The notes: a model not told the origin generated them from the sequence alone. A DNA stretch of 64,000 nt from RGIG8050 sp045588915 (GCA_045588915.1 JAZNFA010000004.1:175835-239834), one strand, 5' to 3'; shown: positions 7,893 through 16,340, counted from the stretch's first letter. Program-made: numbers and translations.

Positions 7893-9287
7893 TTAATTTA
7901 AACTTTTTGATTTAAAACTCTGCACAAAGCGAATTGTCATTAAAACAACAGCAATTCCAGTAAAAATATTTGCCGTATAATAAATTGAATACACTAATAA
8001 ATCTTTAAAGATTTTAAAATAATACATATATGTAATCAATACACCGTATTCAAGCAAGATATATGAATGCAGTGAAATTTTATCTTGAGTAATCATTAAA
8101 TAGACAAACATAAAAATCTCGGCAATGTAATAATAACGGTCAAGCATTTTGGGCATAAAGAAGACACAAATCATAGGAATAAAAGCTGATAAAAAAATCA
8201 CATCGCGCGCTTCCAATTGGTTTCGTTTCGTTTTGCAAACACGCAGAATAATGAACGTTAAAATAGCAATTACAATACTAATAAAAATAAAAGTTAAGAT
8301 GGAATACCAAATACTTGTTTTTGTAATTAAGCCTGTTGCTAAAAACAAGTTGGCGCAATTTCCCCATAACGCTTGTCCTTCGTTGCCAACAAAAATCTGA
8401 TTGAAATAAATTTCAAAAACTTTAAATATCGAACCACCGAAAAAAACTGAAACGATATTTATGACAATAAAAACTAAAGGCGTTAACCAAATGTGTCTCC
8501 AGTATAAATATTTTTCGCCATTACTATTCCGACAAAGCAATAAAATAAGCACTACTGGATAAACTAACAAAATTTGTAATTTCATTGCTAAACCAAACCC
8601 CATCATAACAAAACACCAAATTGATTTATGTTGTACTGCAAAATAAATTCCGGCAATCGCAAAAAATGAATACACGACATCACACTGTGCCCATTGGCTG
8701 GTGTTCAACAATGGAATAAGAAGTAATAAGGCGATTGCCAAATGAACAGGATTTGCTTTGTCTTTTTTCACAACGGCAATCAGTTTCATTACAATAATTG
8801 CAGTTGCGACCTCAATATAAAAAGAAAGAGTTTTAATCAAATATAAACTAGAAATTGGCAAACGACTGACTAAAATTAAAAAATAATTATAAAAAGGTGC
8901 GTAATTACCGACTTGCTGAATAAAACAATCCTGAAGCGATAAAGACTGATACTCTTTTATCCACTCCGACAAAAAACAAAGATAATCATCACTAATATAA
9001 TCAGCCAACAAAATTCTAATCACATAAGATAAAGTAAACAAAGATAAAACAATAAACGTAGTTTTACTTTTACCACATTGACAAATTGTCCAGATAGCTA
9101 ATCCGATAAATGGCAAAAGCGTTGCAAGATAAATAAAAATTATACTCGCAACTTTAAAGTTATTGGTTAAACTCTTGCCCGATGGCAATCTCATTTGTCC
9201 AATTTCACTGTACAAAAAAATACAAACAAAAAAAGCTAATACTAAACAAACAACAACTTTAAGTGGTATTAACTTCTTTTGTTTCAT
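7893..9287 (-). CDS. Multi-pass membrane protein, GT-C glycosyltransferase-like
   Basis: A 464-residue protein with about 11-12 hydrophobic segments. An acidic motif in the first large loop (ADYISDDYLCFLSEW, near residues 92-106), the following NYAPFYNYFLI, and QWAQCDVVYSFFAIAGIYFA near 200-219 with AMKLQ soon after match the layout of GT-C enzymes of the DUF2029/mannosyltransferase type. These move a sugar from a lipid carrier at the outer membrane face. The acceptor is unknown. The start has a GGAG site. No glycan genes lie next to it. Confidence 0.65.
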   Translation of the reverse strand: MKQKKLIPLKVVVCLVLAFFVCIFLYSEIGQMRLPSGKSLTNNFKVASIIFIYLATLLPFIGLAIWTICQCGKSKTTFIVLSLFTLSYVIRILLADYISDDYLCFLSEWIKEYQSLSLQDCFIQQVGNYAPFYNYFLILVSRLPISSLYLIKTLSFYIEVATAIIVMKLIAVVKKDKANPVHLAIALLLLIPLLNTSQWAQCDVVYSFFAIAGIYFAVQHKSIWCFVMMGFGLAMKLQILLVYPVVLILLLCRNSNGEKYLYWRHIWLTPLVFIVINIVSVFFGGSIFKVFEIYFNQIFVGNEGQALWGNCANLFLATGLITKTSIWYSILTFIFISIVIAILTFIILRVCKTKRNQLEARDVIFLSAFIPMICVFFMPKMLDRYYYIAEIFMFVYLMITQDKISLHSYILLEYGVLITYMYYFKIFKDLLVYSIYYTANIFTGIAVVLMTIRFVQSFKSKSLN

Positions 9288-9334
9288 TGCTTCTCCAATC
9301 GAATTGTTTTACCGGAAAAGTAAATTTTTTAAAT

Positions 9335-9424
9335 TGGCGGAGAGACAGGGATTCGAACCCTGGCCGCCTTTTACAGCGCTACTCCCTTAGCAGGGGAGCC
9401 CCTTAACCGCTTGGGTACCTCTCC
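9335..9424 (-). tRNA. tRNA-Ser (anticodon GCT)
   Basis: A complete 90-base class II tRNA: acceptor GGAGAGG pairing with TCTCTCC, D-arm, anticodon stem CTCCC/GGGAG around CTGCTAA (anticodon GCT), a long variable arm, a T-arm with GGTTCGAATCC, and an encoded CCA end. It reads AGC/AGU serine codons. Confidence 0.95.
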
Positions 9425-9434
9425 AGGTTATTTC

Positions 9435-9463
9435 AGTCTATGGTGTAATTTGATTTTTGTCAA
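9435..9463 (-). promoter_or_regulatory. Promoter of tRNA-Ser
   Basis: Minus strand: consensus TTGACA, 17 bases, TAGACT, ten bases to the mature tRNA 5' end. Confidence 0.7.
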
Positions 9464-9502
9464 GTTTTGTTCGCCACATAAACTGAAATAATTTAATGTT
9501 TT

Positions 9503-11026
9503 TTACTTAATTTTTACCATACTTGGATTGAACGCTGGATTTACCGGAACACCCATTAAGGTACAAACTGTCGCAGCAATATTCGTTAAACCGAACTCGC
9601 CGTCTTGCAATTTTACATCTGGCGTTCCAAATGGACAAATTATCATCGGGACTAAATTGTTTGTATGTGAAGTTTTGGTCTTGCCTGTTTCGTCCGCCAT
9701 TTCTTCGGCGTTGCCGTGGTCAGCCGTAATAATCAAATTAACACCTTGCGCACGACAAACCTCGTACAAGCGCCCTACACATTCATCAACCGTTTGGCAA
9801 GCAATCACAGCTGCGTCAAAGTTACCGGTATGACCTACCATATCTGGATTTGGTAAATTACATTTTAAGAAATCGTATTCGCCGCTTTCAATCGCCGCAA
9901 TCAATTTTTCGGTAATTGGTTCAGCTTGCATTTTCGGAGCTTTATCATACAAGTTATTCAACTTATCACTGGGAATTTCTAACCATGTTTCTATTTGTGA
10001 ATCAATTGGTGCACTTTTGTTGCCATTAAAGAAATAAGTCATATGACCGAATTTAACCGTTTCGGTAACTGTGTACTGACGCACACCGTGTTCACATAAC
10101 CAAGAAGTCAATGTGTTGTTAATTACTGGTGGTTCACATAAATAGTTCGCAGGCAAATTCATTTCGGCATCATACTGTAAGATACCAGCGAAATAACAAT
10201 CTTTAATCATTGCAAATTGTTCAGCCGTGATATAGTCGCCGTTATCGAACATACGAGCTGTTTCAACGGCACGGTCGCCACGATAATTTAACAATAAAAT
10301 TGCTTCACCGTTTTTAATTAAGTTATCAGGGTCAACGATGACTGGTGGAACTTGTTCGTCAGACAAGGTCGGATGCGCTTGATAAAATTCTTCCAAATAC
10401 GTACGCCAATCTTGAACCACAGGTGCTTTCCCTTCCACACAGACTTCAAAAGCTTTAGTGAGCATTTCGGTTTGCGCTTGATAACGGTCCATAAAGATTT
10501 GACCACGTCCACCGATAACTGACAAGTTTGGTACTTGTGCCAAAAATTCAGCTGCCGAACGTGGACTGACGTCACGTCCATCGGTAATCGCAATCACGCT
10601 GAATGGCAAGTTTTGTTTTTGACATTGTTCAATAACTTGAAACAAATGTTCAATATTACTGTGTACTCGTCCGTTACTGCACAAGATGATAATGTTCAAT
10701 TTTGGGAAAGTGCTGATTTTTTGCCAGACGGATGATTCAAAAATCTTACCAGTGGCAAAGGCATCATTCAACAAAGATAAGCCCTGCTTAATTGTTACAC
10801 CAGCACCCATTGCATTGTGGCCAACTTCACTATTGCCGGCATCTTTCGCACTATCAAGTCCCACCTCGTGTCCACTGGCACGGATTAAAGTACTGAGATG
10901 CGCTGCCTTTGCTTTGTTTAAGTTTGGCATACCTGCCGCCGTTACAGCATTTCCTGCTGTGCGTTCACAATGACCTAAACCGTCCATTACACATAAAACC
11001 GTTTTGTTAAATTGTTTATTTGTCAT
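9503..11026 (-). CDS. gpmI: 2,3-bisphosphoglycerate-independent phosphoglycerate mutase
   Basis: A 507-residue cytoplasmic enzyme of lower glycolysis that interconverts 3- and 2-phosphoglycerate using two Mn ions. Visible: VLCVMDGLGHCE at the N-terminus, the phosphoserine site DAGNSEVGHNAMGAG near residues 62-76, AITDGRDVSP, YRGDRAVETARMF, NPDMVGHTGNF, and the metal-binding ITADHGNAEEM near 440. Length and motifs are normal for the family. It starts inside the last codons of the TPI-like gene (11-base overlap) and is the last gene of the pgk operon. Confidence 0.96.
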   Translation of the reverse strand: MTNKQFNKTVLCVMDGLGHCERTAGNAVTAAGMPNLNKAKAAHLSTLIRASGHEVGLDSAKDAGNSEVGHNAMGAGVTIKQGLSLLNDAFATGKIFESSVWQKISTFPKLNIIILCSNGRVHSNIEHLFQVIEQCQKQNLPFSVIAITDGRDVSPRSAAEFLAQVPNLSVIGGRGQIFMDRYQAQTEMLTKAFEVCVEGKAPVVQDWRTYLEEFYQAHPTLSDEQVPPVIVDPDNLIKNGEAILLLNYRGDRAVETARMFDNGDYITAEQFAMIKDCYFAGILQYDAEMNLPANYLCEPPVINNTLTSWLCEHGVRQYTVTETVKFGHMTYFFNGNKSAPIDSQIETWLEIPSDKLNNLYDKAPKMQAEPITEKLIAAIESGEYDFLKCNLPNPDMVGHTGNFDAAVIACQTVDECVGRLYEVCRAQGVNLIITADHGNAEEMADETGKTKTSHTNNLVPMIICPFGTPDVKLQDGEFGLTNIAATVCTLMGVPVNPAFNPSMVKIK

Positions 11027-11762
11027 AATTTACCACTCCATAAAATGAATCTACTTGCAAAGACGAACCAACGAAGAAAATACCATCAAGGTCACTTTGC
11101 GCCATATAGTTTTTAACGTTCGATGGTGTAATATGTCCACCATAAATAATTGGCAAGCTGGCATCAAGTGGATTATTTTTCAAACCGACCAAGCATTCAC
11201 GAATGTGTTTTGCTACCATATTAACATAATCTGGTGTTGGCAAAATTCCACGTTGCTGTACCCAAATTGGACGATAACAAACTACGATATCATTGATATT
11301 CGAAACCCCAACCAACGCCCCTTGAATTTGACGTTTTAAAACTTCCAAAGTCAAATTATTTTGGTTTTCGTTCCAAGTCTCACCCACGCATAGAACAGGA
11401 ATGATACCATATTTCTTCAACAACTTAATTTTCTTATTAACAACGTCATCTTGCTCAAAACTCAAACGCCAAGTACCATCACCAACGATACAATACTTAA
11501 CGCCGTACTCTTTGAGAAGTTGTACGCTCAATTCACCCATACGTCCACCGAATTCAATTTCACTGACATCCTGAGCACCTAACTGTAAAGGCTTCGGCAT
11601 TTTTAAACGTGCAATCTCGTAATAACAAGCCGCCGGCGCAATGACAACTTCGGTTTTATTTTTCAGTTCCAAACCACGTTGATAAACCTGCTGAAAGAAC
11701 TCTAAAACTTCTTTCGGGGTCTTGTTTGATTTCCAAGCTGCAAAGAATAATGGTCTACGCAT
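11016..11762 (-). CDS. Triosephosphate isomerase-like protein lacking catalytic residues
   Basis: A 248-residue TIM-barrel protein of TPI length, placed between pgk and gpmI as tpiA often is. Barrel landmarks are kept (LGAQDVSEIE, GGRMGELSVQLLKEYG, PVLCVGETW, YGGHITPSN). The catalytic positions differ. The Asn of the NWK motif is Ala (FFAAWKSNK; Lys11 kept), His95 is Asp (IVGDGTWRLSF in place of IGHSERR), and the general base Glu is Arg164 (CYRPIWVQQRG in place of YEPxWAIGTG). It is therefore unlikely to be a normal isomerase. It may be an inactive or repurposed paralogue. The start could be this ATG or a TTG two codons earlier; the AAGGAG site favours either. It begins directly after the pgk stop. 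Confidence 0.85.
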   Translation of the reverse strand: MRRPLFFAAWKSNKTPKEVLEFFQQVYQRGLELKNKTEVVIAPAACYYEIARLKMPKPLQLGAQDVSEIEFGGRMGELSVQLLKEYGVKYCIVGDGTWRLSFEQDDVVNKKIKLLKKYGIIPVLCVGETWNENQNNLTLEVLKRQIQGALVGVSNINDIVVCYRPIWVQQRGILPTPDYVNMVAKHIRECLVGLKNNPLDASLPIIYGGHITPSNVKNYMAQSDLDGIFFVGSSLQVDSFYGVVNYDK

Positions 11763-11764
11763 TT

Positions 11765-12817
11765 TCAATGATTCTCCTTTTTTTGTAAGCACGCAATACC
11801 TGGTAAGGTTGTACCTTCGACAAATTCCAAGGCTGCACCACCACCAGTGGAAATATGTGTGAATTTAAAATCCTTAACAGCCGCCGCCGTATCGCCACCA
11901 CCAACAATACTGATAGCATCACTTTGGCTGATGATTTGTGCAATAGCGTGCGTACCACGCGCATTTTCCGGATTCACATCGAACTGTCCTAATGGACCAT
12001 TCCAAAAGATAGTACGACTGCTTTCAATAATCGGACGCCAAGTTTCCACAGTTGCCATTGAGATATCTAAACCTTGGTCGGGTGCAATGTGAATCTCTGC
12101 ACGATGTTGCTTACCGTCGTCTTGCCATTCTTGTGCAATTTTACCACCAACCAAAACGTGGTCAGCTGTATCGGCCAACTTCAATGCCAAAGGCATTTTA
12201 TCACTGGCTTTTTTACCACCAATAATCACCGTAAACGGTCGTTGTGGTTGATGCGTAATTTGACTTAGATTTTCAATTTCACGTGCCATTAAAAAACCAG
12301 CATAAGCAGGTAAATAACTTGCCACACCAACTGTGCTGGCGTGCGCACGGTGAGCAGCGCCAAAGGCATCATTCACAAAAACATCACCGAGTTGTGCTAA
12401 TTGTTTTGCAAATTCAGGCTCGTTCGCTGTTTCAGCTTTCGTAAAGCGTGTATTTTCTAACAACAAAACTGCGCCGTTCGGCAATGCTGCAACTTGTGCT
12501 TCAACATTCGCACCAACTGTTTCGGTAGCAAATTGTACTTCCACCCCAGCTAACAATTTTTGCAAATGCAAATAAACTGGCTGTAAAGAATATTGTGGCT
12601 CTGGCTTACCGTCTGGTCGCCCAAAGTGACTGCACAAGACAACTTTCGCCCCACGTTCTAAACAATAACGGACGGTTGGCAAACTATCGACGATACGTTT
12701 ATCGTCGCTGATTGAACCGTCAACAGCCAACGGTACATTGTAATCAACACGCATTAAAACACGTGTCCCTGCCTTAATTGGCGCATCAACAACTTTTGCA
12801 AAATTTATATTTTCCAT
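11765..12817 (-). CDS. pgk: Phosphoglycerate kinase, short form
   Basis: It transfers phosphate between 1,3-bisphosphoglycerate and ADP. Substrate-side motifs are present: LMRVDYNVPL near residue 21, CSHFGRPDGK near 62, ENTRFTKAE near 121, VNDAFGAAHRAHAST near 147. On the nucleotide side IIGGKKASDK, NGPLGQFD and IVGGGDTAAA with HISTGGGAALEFVEG are kept. At 350 residues it is about 45 shorter than usual. The gap is after VLVGGKIAQEW, where most PGKs have the GGxxxTFLxAxG...GxSLxE segment of the nucleotide domain. It is the first gene of the operon and its start fits the promoter upstream. Confidence 0.93.
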   Translation of the reverse strand: MENINFAKVVDAPIKAGTRVLMRVDYNVPLAVDGSISDDKRIVDSLPTVRYCLERGAKVVLCSHFGRPDGKPEPQYSLQPVYLHLQKLLAGVEVQFATETVGANVEAQVAALPNGAVLLLENTRFTKAETANEPEFAKQLAQLGDVFVNDAFGAAHRAHASTVGVASYLPAYAGFLMAREIENLSQITHQPQRPFTVIIGGKKASDKMPLALKLADTADHVLVGGKIAQEWQDDGKQHRAEIHIAPDQGLDISMATVETWRPIIESSRTIFWNGPLGQFDVNPENARGTHAIAQIISQSDAISIVGGGDTAAAVKDFKFTHISTGGGAALEFVEGTTLPGIACLQKKENH

Positions 12818-12825
12818 GTATCAAC

Positions 12826-12854
12826 ATTATAATACGCAGAAATTAACTTGCCAA
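12826..12854 (-). promoter_or_regulatory. Promoter of the pgk operon
   Basis: Minus strand: TTGGCA, 17 bases, TATAAT, eight bases to the pgk ATG. Close to consensus, with a leaderless or nearly leaderless transcript. Confidence 0.75.
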
Positions 12855-12869
12855 ACAAAACACTGGGGA

Positions 12870-13907
12870 TTACTTAGTAATCCCATCAAGTCCTGTGACA
12901 ATTTTTTTTGCTAAAATTGTGCGACAAGACATAACTTGTTTGATTACTGGTTTAGTGAGCTTATTTTTTTTTTTGTATTCTTGCATGCGACCTTTTAATT
13001 CATCAATATGCATTTGCATTTCTTCATTGTTATAACGACTACGTTCAGCGTCGTGAATACGAGCATCCAAAGTTCGCATACAACGTACTGCTTCACTTTC
13101 ACGAGTTTTTTCAACTGCCTCTTTCGCACTTGCAAAACCAGAAGTTTGGTCTTGCATTGGCACTTGGTCATTGCTACAATCTTCAATTATTTGCAATGTA
13201 TGTGCTTTAGTTTTTTCGTTAAATTTAGAATAAACTAAAGTTGGTAATTTGATACTATTACCACGTTTGAAAATTTGAATAAAATCATATTTGCCGGATT
13301 GTTCAACATAATCAACGGTATTTGGCAAACCTTCCAAAGCTGTGTCATGGTCAATTTTCGCAACATGGCGACAGAATTTCAAATTTCTAATTTGCTTTTC
13401 ACATCGTTCAATTTGTGACATTTTACTTTCAAAATAAGGAACAGCAAAAGCACGCACACCCACAGTGTAACCAGCGTTGATAAATTTAGTAATCGCATCA
13501 TCAACGACACGGTTGTTTTTCAAGGTTTGATGTAAAATAATATTGTAACGATTTTCGGTAAAGTATTTAATTACATCAGCCGTAATACCTAAACCAAGTT
13601 GGTCTGTCGCTGTAACATAGTGGTCAGGATATTTGCGTCTAATTTCATCAACTTGTGGATGGAAACCACGGAAATAATCGTTGTCAATTTGGACAAACTT
13701 ACGTTTAGGTGATAATTGGGAAGAATAATTGATCAATGCCGTTTTACCTGCACCCGATTGTCCACCAACTACAATCACTAAAGGATTTTTCGAAGGAACT
13801 ACATCTTTTGCCATAACTGTAATTACTTCCTTCGTAATTTCACTGATTTGGTCATCTGTTAAATGATACAAATTTCTTACTTCGTTTTTAATTTCTTCGT
13901 GCGTCAT
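12870..13907 (-). CDS. Zeta-toxin family kinase (toxin of a TA pair)
   Basis: A 345-residue P-loop kinase. Walker A is GGQSGAGKT (residues 48-56), followed by FVQIDNDYFRGFHP, the zeta/PezT signature in which Asp77 is the likely catalytic base and Arg80 binds substrate. Zeta toxins phosphorylate UDP-N-acetylglucosamine and poison cell-wall synthesis. The C-terminal third (after about residue 240) is charged, basic and not recognised. The gene overlaps the upstream small acidic gene by four bases (ATGA), the usual antitoxin-toxin layout. Zeta-like kinases outside TA pairs also exist, so the toxic role is inferred. Confidence 0.8.
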   Translation of the reverse strand: MTHEEIKNEVRNLYHLTDDQISEITKEVITVMAKDVVPSKNPLVIVVGGQSGAGKTALINYSSQLSPKRKFVQIDNDYFRGFHPQVDEIRRKYPDHYVTATDQLGLGITADVIKYFTENRYNIILHQTLKNNRVVDDAITKFINAGYTVGVRAFAVPYFESKMSQIERCEKQIRNLKFCRHVAKIDHDTALEGLPNTVDYVEQSGKYDFIQIFKRGNSIKLPTLVYSKFNEKTKAHTLQIIEDCSNDQVPMQDQTSGFASAKEAVEKTRESEAVRCMRTLDARIHDAERSRYNNEEMQMHIDELKGRMQEYKKKNKLTKPVIKQVMSCRTILAKKIVTGLDGITK

Positions 13908-14125
13908 AATTCTTTATCTCCTCTAACAACTGGAGCATACTCTCTAATAATTTTATCAATTACTTCAAAATTAAACTTACACATTTCTTCTTCGTCATCA
14001 AGTAAGGTCATTAAAATCTTGTTAGATTTGTCATAGCCATTTCTGCCATATTTACCAATCATAGCATTCATGATTTCTCTGGCAAGTTCGATTTTTGTAT
14101 TATCGTTCATCGTATTATCGTTCAT
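13904..14125 (-). CDS. Small protein, probable antitoxin of the zeta-like toxin
   Basis: A 73-residue protein, acidic in its second half (LLDDEEEMCKFNFEVIDKII), predicted all-helical, as epsilon-type antitoxins are. It comes first in the pair and is coupled to the toxin by an ATGA overlap. The start follows AGGAG. The first ten codons are a tandem repeat of MNDNT, so a second in-frame ATG could also be used. No sequence match to a named antitoxin family is recognised. Assignment rests on size, charge and position. Confidence 0.65.
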   Translation of the reverse strand: MNDNTMNDNTKIELAREIMNAMIGKYGRNGYDKSNKILMTLLDDEEEMCKFNFEVIDKIIREYAPVVRGDKEL

Positions 14126-14143
14126 TTGTTACTCCTAAAATTT

Positions 14144-14172
14144 ATTTTACCACACTCACTGTTTAATTACAA
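14144..14172 (-). promoter_or_regulatory. Promoter of the toxin-antitoxin pair
   Basis: Minus strand: TTGTAA, 17 bases, TAAAAT, then a short leader containing AGGAG before the antitoxin ATG. No clear operator palindrome was seen. Confidence 0.5.
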
Positions 14173-14180
14173 CCTTAAAA

Positions 14181-14205
14181 AAAACACGGCGGTGTGCCGT
14201 GTTTT
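14181..14205 (-). terminator. Terminator after the lipoprotein gene
   Basis: A perfect ten-base stem AAAACACGGC/GCCGTGTTTT with a five-base loop and A/T flanks. It is close in sequence to the terminator at 15171-15199. Confidence 0.85.
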
Positions 14206-14218
14206 AATATCCTTCGAA

Positions 14219-15124
14219 TTAATTATTGTTCGCCAAATAATCCGTTAACCATTGTGGTTGTGTGAATTCTTCATCAGTTTTAACAACGTGGAAAGATTCT
14301 TTGTTTTGAATGTTTTGCCCATCTGGTTGTGGCGATAAACCAAACATTTCAGCATCTGCACCAATGATATTCTCATTTTTATCAAAGTTTATTTGAACCA
14401 AAAGATGACACTCGTCAATAATGGCTTGTGAATATCTTTCTTCCAACATTTTCGAATAACTTTCCCATATTTGATCAAAGTCTTCACCAACTGGACCATC
14501 GGTCAATAGAGCAAGAATTTGCATATAACCTTTGATATCACCAATTAAAGACAAACTAAAACCTGCATCAGTAGTGATTTTTTGCACTTCGTCTTTGTAA
14601 ACATAATTAAAAGATTCTTCTGTTAAAAAGCAGTTTAAAATGTTTGCCCAATCAATCGCTTCTTTATTTTGTTTTCTAATTAAACCAGTTTCCAAGTTAT
14701 TTACATAAACAGTTCCGTCCGCCAAACAAACCTCTGATATTGGTTGGTCAAATTCACTATTACATAAGTAATAAGATACAAAATCATAATTAGCGTATTC
14801 AAAATTTCCGCTACAATGATATTCTTGATCATTTACTTTTTTGTCAACGTCCCAAAGATATTCATCAGATGTAAACGTAAACTTGCCCAATTTTTCCAAG
14901 AAATCACGGTTGCCTTCTTGTACGGATTGAGGTGTAACACTACCTTGTCCATCTAATGCCAACGCGTTAAGAATGATGGCTTTGGCCTCAGCCAACGAAA
15001 TCGTAGTTGTGGTTGGTGGCGTTGGTGTTGGTTCAGTAGGTTGCTCCGCGCCACAGCCCACGAATAATACCGCGCAAGTAATGAAAGTTAACAAAGCGCA
15101 CAAAAATGATTTTAATTTGTTCAT
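14219..15124 (-). CDS. Lipoprotein of unknown function
   Basis: A 301-residue exported protein. The N-terminus is a lipoprotein signal ending in the lipobox LFVGC (Cys24), then a Pro/Thr-rich linker (PTEPTPTPPTTTT) and a globular domain of about 240 residues. It starts ISLAEAKAIILNAL, resembling the surface lipoproteins that carry beta-rich substrate domains, but I recognise no specific family. It has its own promoter and terminator, so it is a single-gene unit. Confidence 0.8.
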   Translation of the reverse strand: MNKLKSFLCALLTFITCAVLFVGCGAEQPTEPTPTPPTTTTISLAEAKAIILNALALDGQGSVTPQSVQEGNRDFLEKLGKFTFTSDEYLWDVDKKVNDQEYHCSGNFEYANYDFVSYYLCNSEFDQPISEVCLADGTVYVNNLETGLIRKQNKEAIDWANILNCFLTEESFNYVYKDEVQKITTDAGFSLSLIGDIKGYMQILALLTDGPVGEDFDQIWESYSKMLEERYSQAIIDECHLLVQINFDKNENIIGADAEMFGLSPQPDGQNIQNKESFHVVKTDEEFTQPQWLTDYLANNN

Positions 15125-15130
15125 ACTTTA

Positions 15131-15159
15131 ATGGTACAAAAGAAAGCATAAACAATCAA
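15131..15159 (-). promoter_or_regulatory. Promoter of the lipoprotein gene
   Basis: Minus strand: TTGATT, 17 bases, TACCAT, six bases to the ATG. Leaderless layout; the -10 box is weak. Confidence 0.45.
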
Positions 15160-15170
15160 CTTTTTTTATT

Positions 15171-15199
15171 AAAAAACACGGCGATGTGCCGTGCTTTTT
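15171..15199 (-). terminator. Terminator after rplA
   Basis: Stem CACGGC/GCCGTG extended by A-T pairs with one mismatch, loop GATGT, and a T-run on the minus strand. Downstream of rplK-rplA. Confidence 0.85.
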
Positions 15200-15223
15200 G
15201 CAAATGTTTTATGTAAATAAAAC

Positions 15224-15907
15224 TTAGATTTGTGGTGCAACTTGAACGCCAACACCCATTGATGAACAAACGGTAATGCGTTTTAAGTAAGTACCTTTTG
15301 CTGCACTTGGTTTTGCCTTAACAATAGCTTCTAACAAAACTGCATAGTTTTCTTGCAATTTTTGAACACCGAAAGACATTTTACCAATGATACAGTGAAT
15401 GATATTAGTTTTATCCAAACGATATTCAACTTTACCACCCTTTGCATCGGTAACAGCTTTTTTAACGTCCATTGTAACTGTACCACTCTTTGGGTTTGGC
15501 ATTAAGCCTTTTGGACCCAAGATACGAGCAATACGTCCAACCAACCCCATCATATCAGGAGTAGTAATACAAACGTCGAAACCTAACCAACCACCATTGA
15601 TTTTGGTAATCATATCTTCTGCGCCAACAAAATCAGCACCAGCTTTTTCAGCTTCAGCTGCTTTATCGCCTTTTGCCAAAACTAAGATTTTTTGGCTACG
15701 ACCTGTTCCGTGTGGCAATACGACAGTACCACGAACTTGTTGGTCAGCTTGTTTACCATCAACACCTAAGTTAATGTGAACTTCGATAGTTTCGTCGAAT
15801 TTAACACGTTTCGTTTTTTCAACCAAAGCCAAAGCTTCTGCGATTGGCAAAGCACTGGTATTTTTGGTTTCTTCAAAAACTTTGTTGTAACTTTTGCTGT
15901 GTTTCAT
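15224..15907 (-). CDS. rplA: 50S ribosomal protein L1
   Basis: A 227-residue L1 protein of the ribosomal stalk base that binds 23S rRNA. Visible: VKFDETIEVHINLGVD near residue 35, the RGTVVLPHGTG motif, GPKGLMPNPKSGTVT near 130-144, and the C-terminal KGTYLKRITVCSSMGVGVQV. The start (MKHSKSYNKVFEET) follows a GGAGG site and gives normal family length. It lies four bases after rplK. The usual nusG/secE and rplJ/rplL neighbours are not in this window. Confidence 0.97.
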   Translation of the reverse strand: MKHSKSYNKVFEETKNTSALPIAEALALVEKTKRVKFDETIEVHINLGVDGKQADQQVRGTVVLPHGTGRSQKILVLAKGDKAAEAEKAGADFVGAEDMITKINGGWLGFDVCITTPDMMGLVGRIARILGPKGLMPNPKSGTVTMDVKKAVTDAKGGKVEYRLDKTNIIHCIIGKMSFGVQKLQENYAVLLEAIVKAKPSAAKGTYLKRITVCSSMGVGVQVAPQI

Positions 15908-15911
15908 CGTC

Positions 15912-16340
15912 TTATTCCTCCACGGTAACACCCATACTGCGGGCACTACCTTTCACCAAGCGTTCTGCTGCTTCGATTGAAGCTACATTCAAGTCAGGTA
16001 ATTTTTGCTCTGCAATTTTACGAACTTGTTCCTTGGTTAATTTGCCGACTTTTTCTGTGTTTGGACGTTTACTTCCACTTGTTAAGCCCAAAGTTTGTTT
16101 AATTAAAACTGCTGCTGGTGGAGTTTTTAACACGAAGTCAAATGAACGGTCGCCATAAATTGTAACAACCACAGGGATGACTAACCCTTTGTCCTTTGCT
16201 GTTGCGTCGTTAAATTGTTTAACGAAGCCTGGTAAGTTAATACCGTGTGGGCCAAGGACCGTACCCACTGGTGGTGCAGGAGTTGCTGCACCAGCTTGCA
16301 ATTGTAGTTTAACAACTGCTTTGACTGGTTTGTCTGCCAT
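15912..16340 (-). CDS. rplK: 50S ribosomal protein L11
   Basis: A 142-residue L11 protein of the GTPase-associated centre. Visible: KLQLQAGAATPAPPVGTVLG (residues 12-31), the conserved GINLPGFVKQFN, FDFVLKTPPAAVLIK, and a C-terminal RNA-binding domain ending GSARSMGVTVE. Full length. The mRNA has a leader of about 65 bases with an AAGGA site, unlike the leaderless genes around it. Confidence 0.97.
   Translation of the reverse strand: MADKPVKAVVKLQLQAGAATPAPPVGTVLGPHGINLPGFVKQFNDATAKDKGLVIPVVVTIYGDRSFDFVLKTPPAAVLIKQTLGLTSGSKRPNTEKVGKLTKEQVRKIAEQKLPDLNVASIEAAERLVKGSARSMGVTVEE

Noticed and set aside
9163..9390. Plus-strand frame ending in a RQGFEPWPP-type peptide
   Set aside because: This is the well-known spurious translation across the antisense of a tRNA-Ser gene and the start of the GT-C gene.
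15399..15779. Long plus-strand frame opposite rplA
   Set aside because: Shadow of the L1 gene caused by its codon bias; no independent signals.
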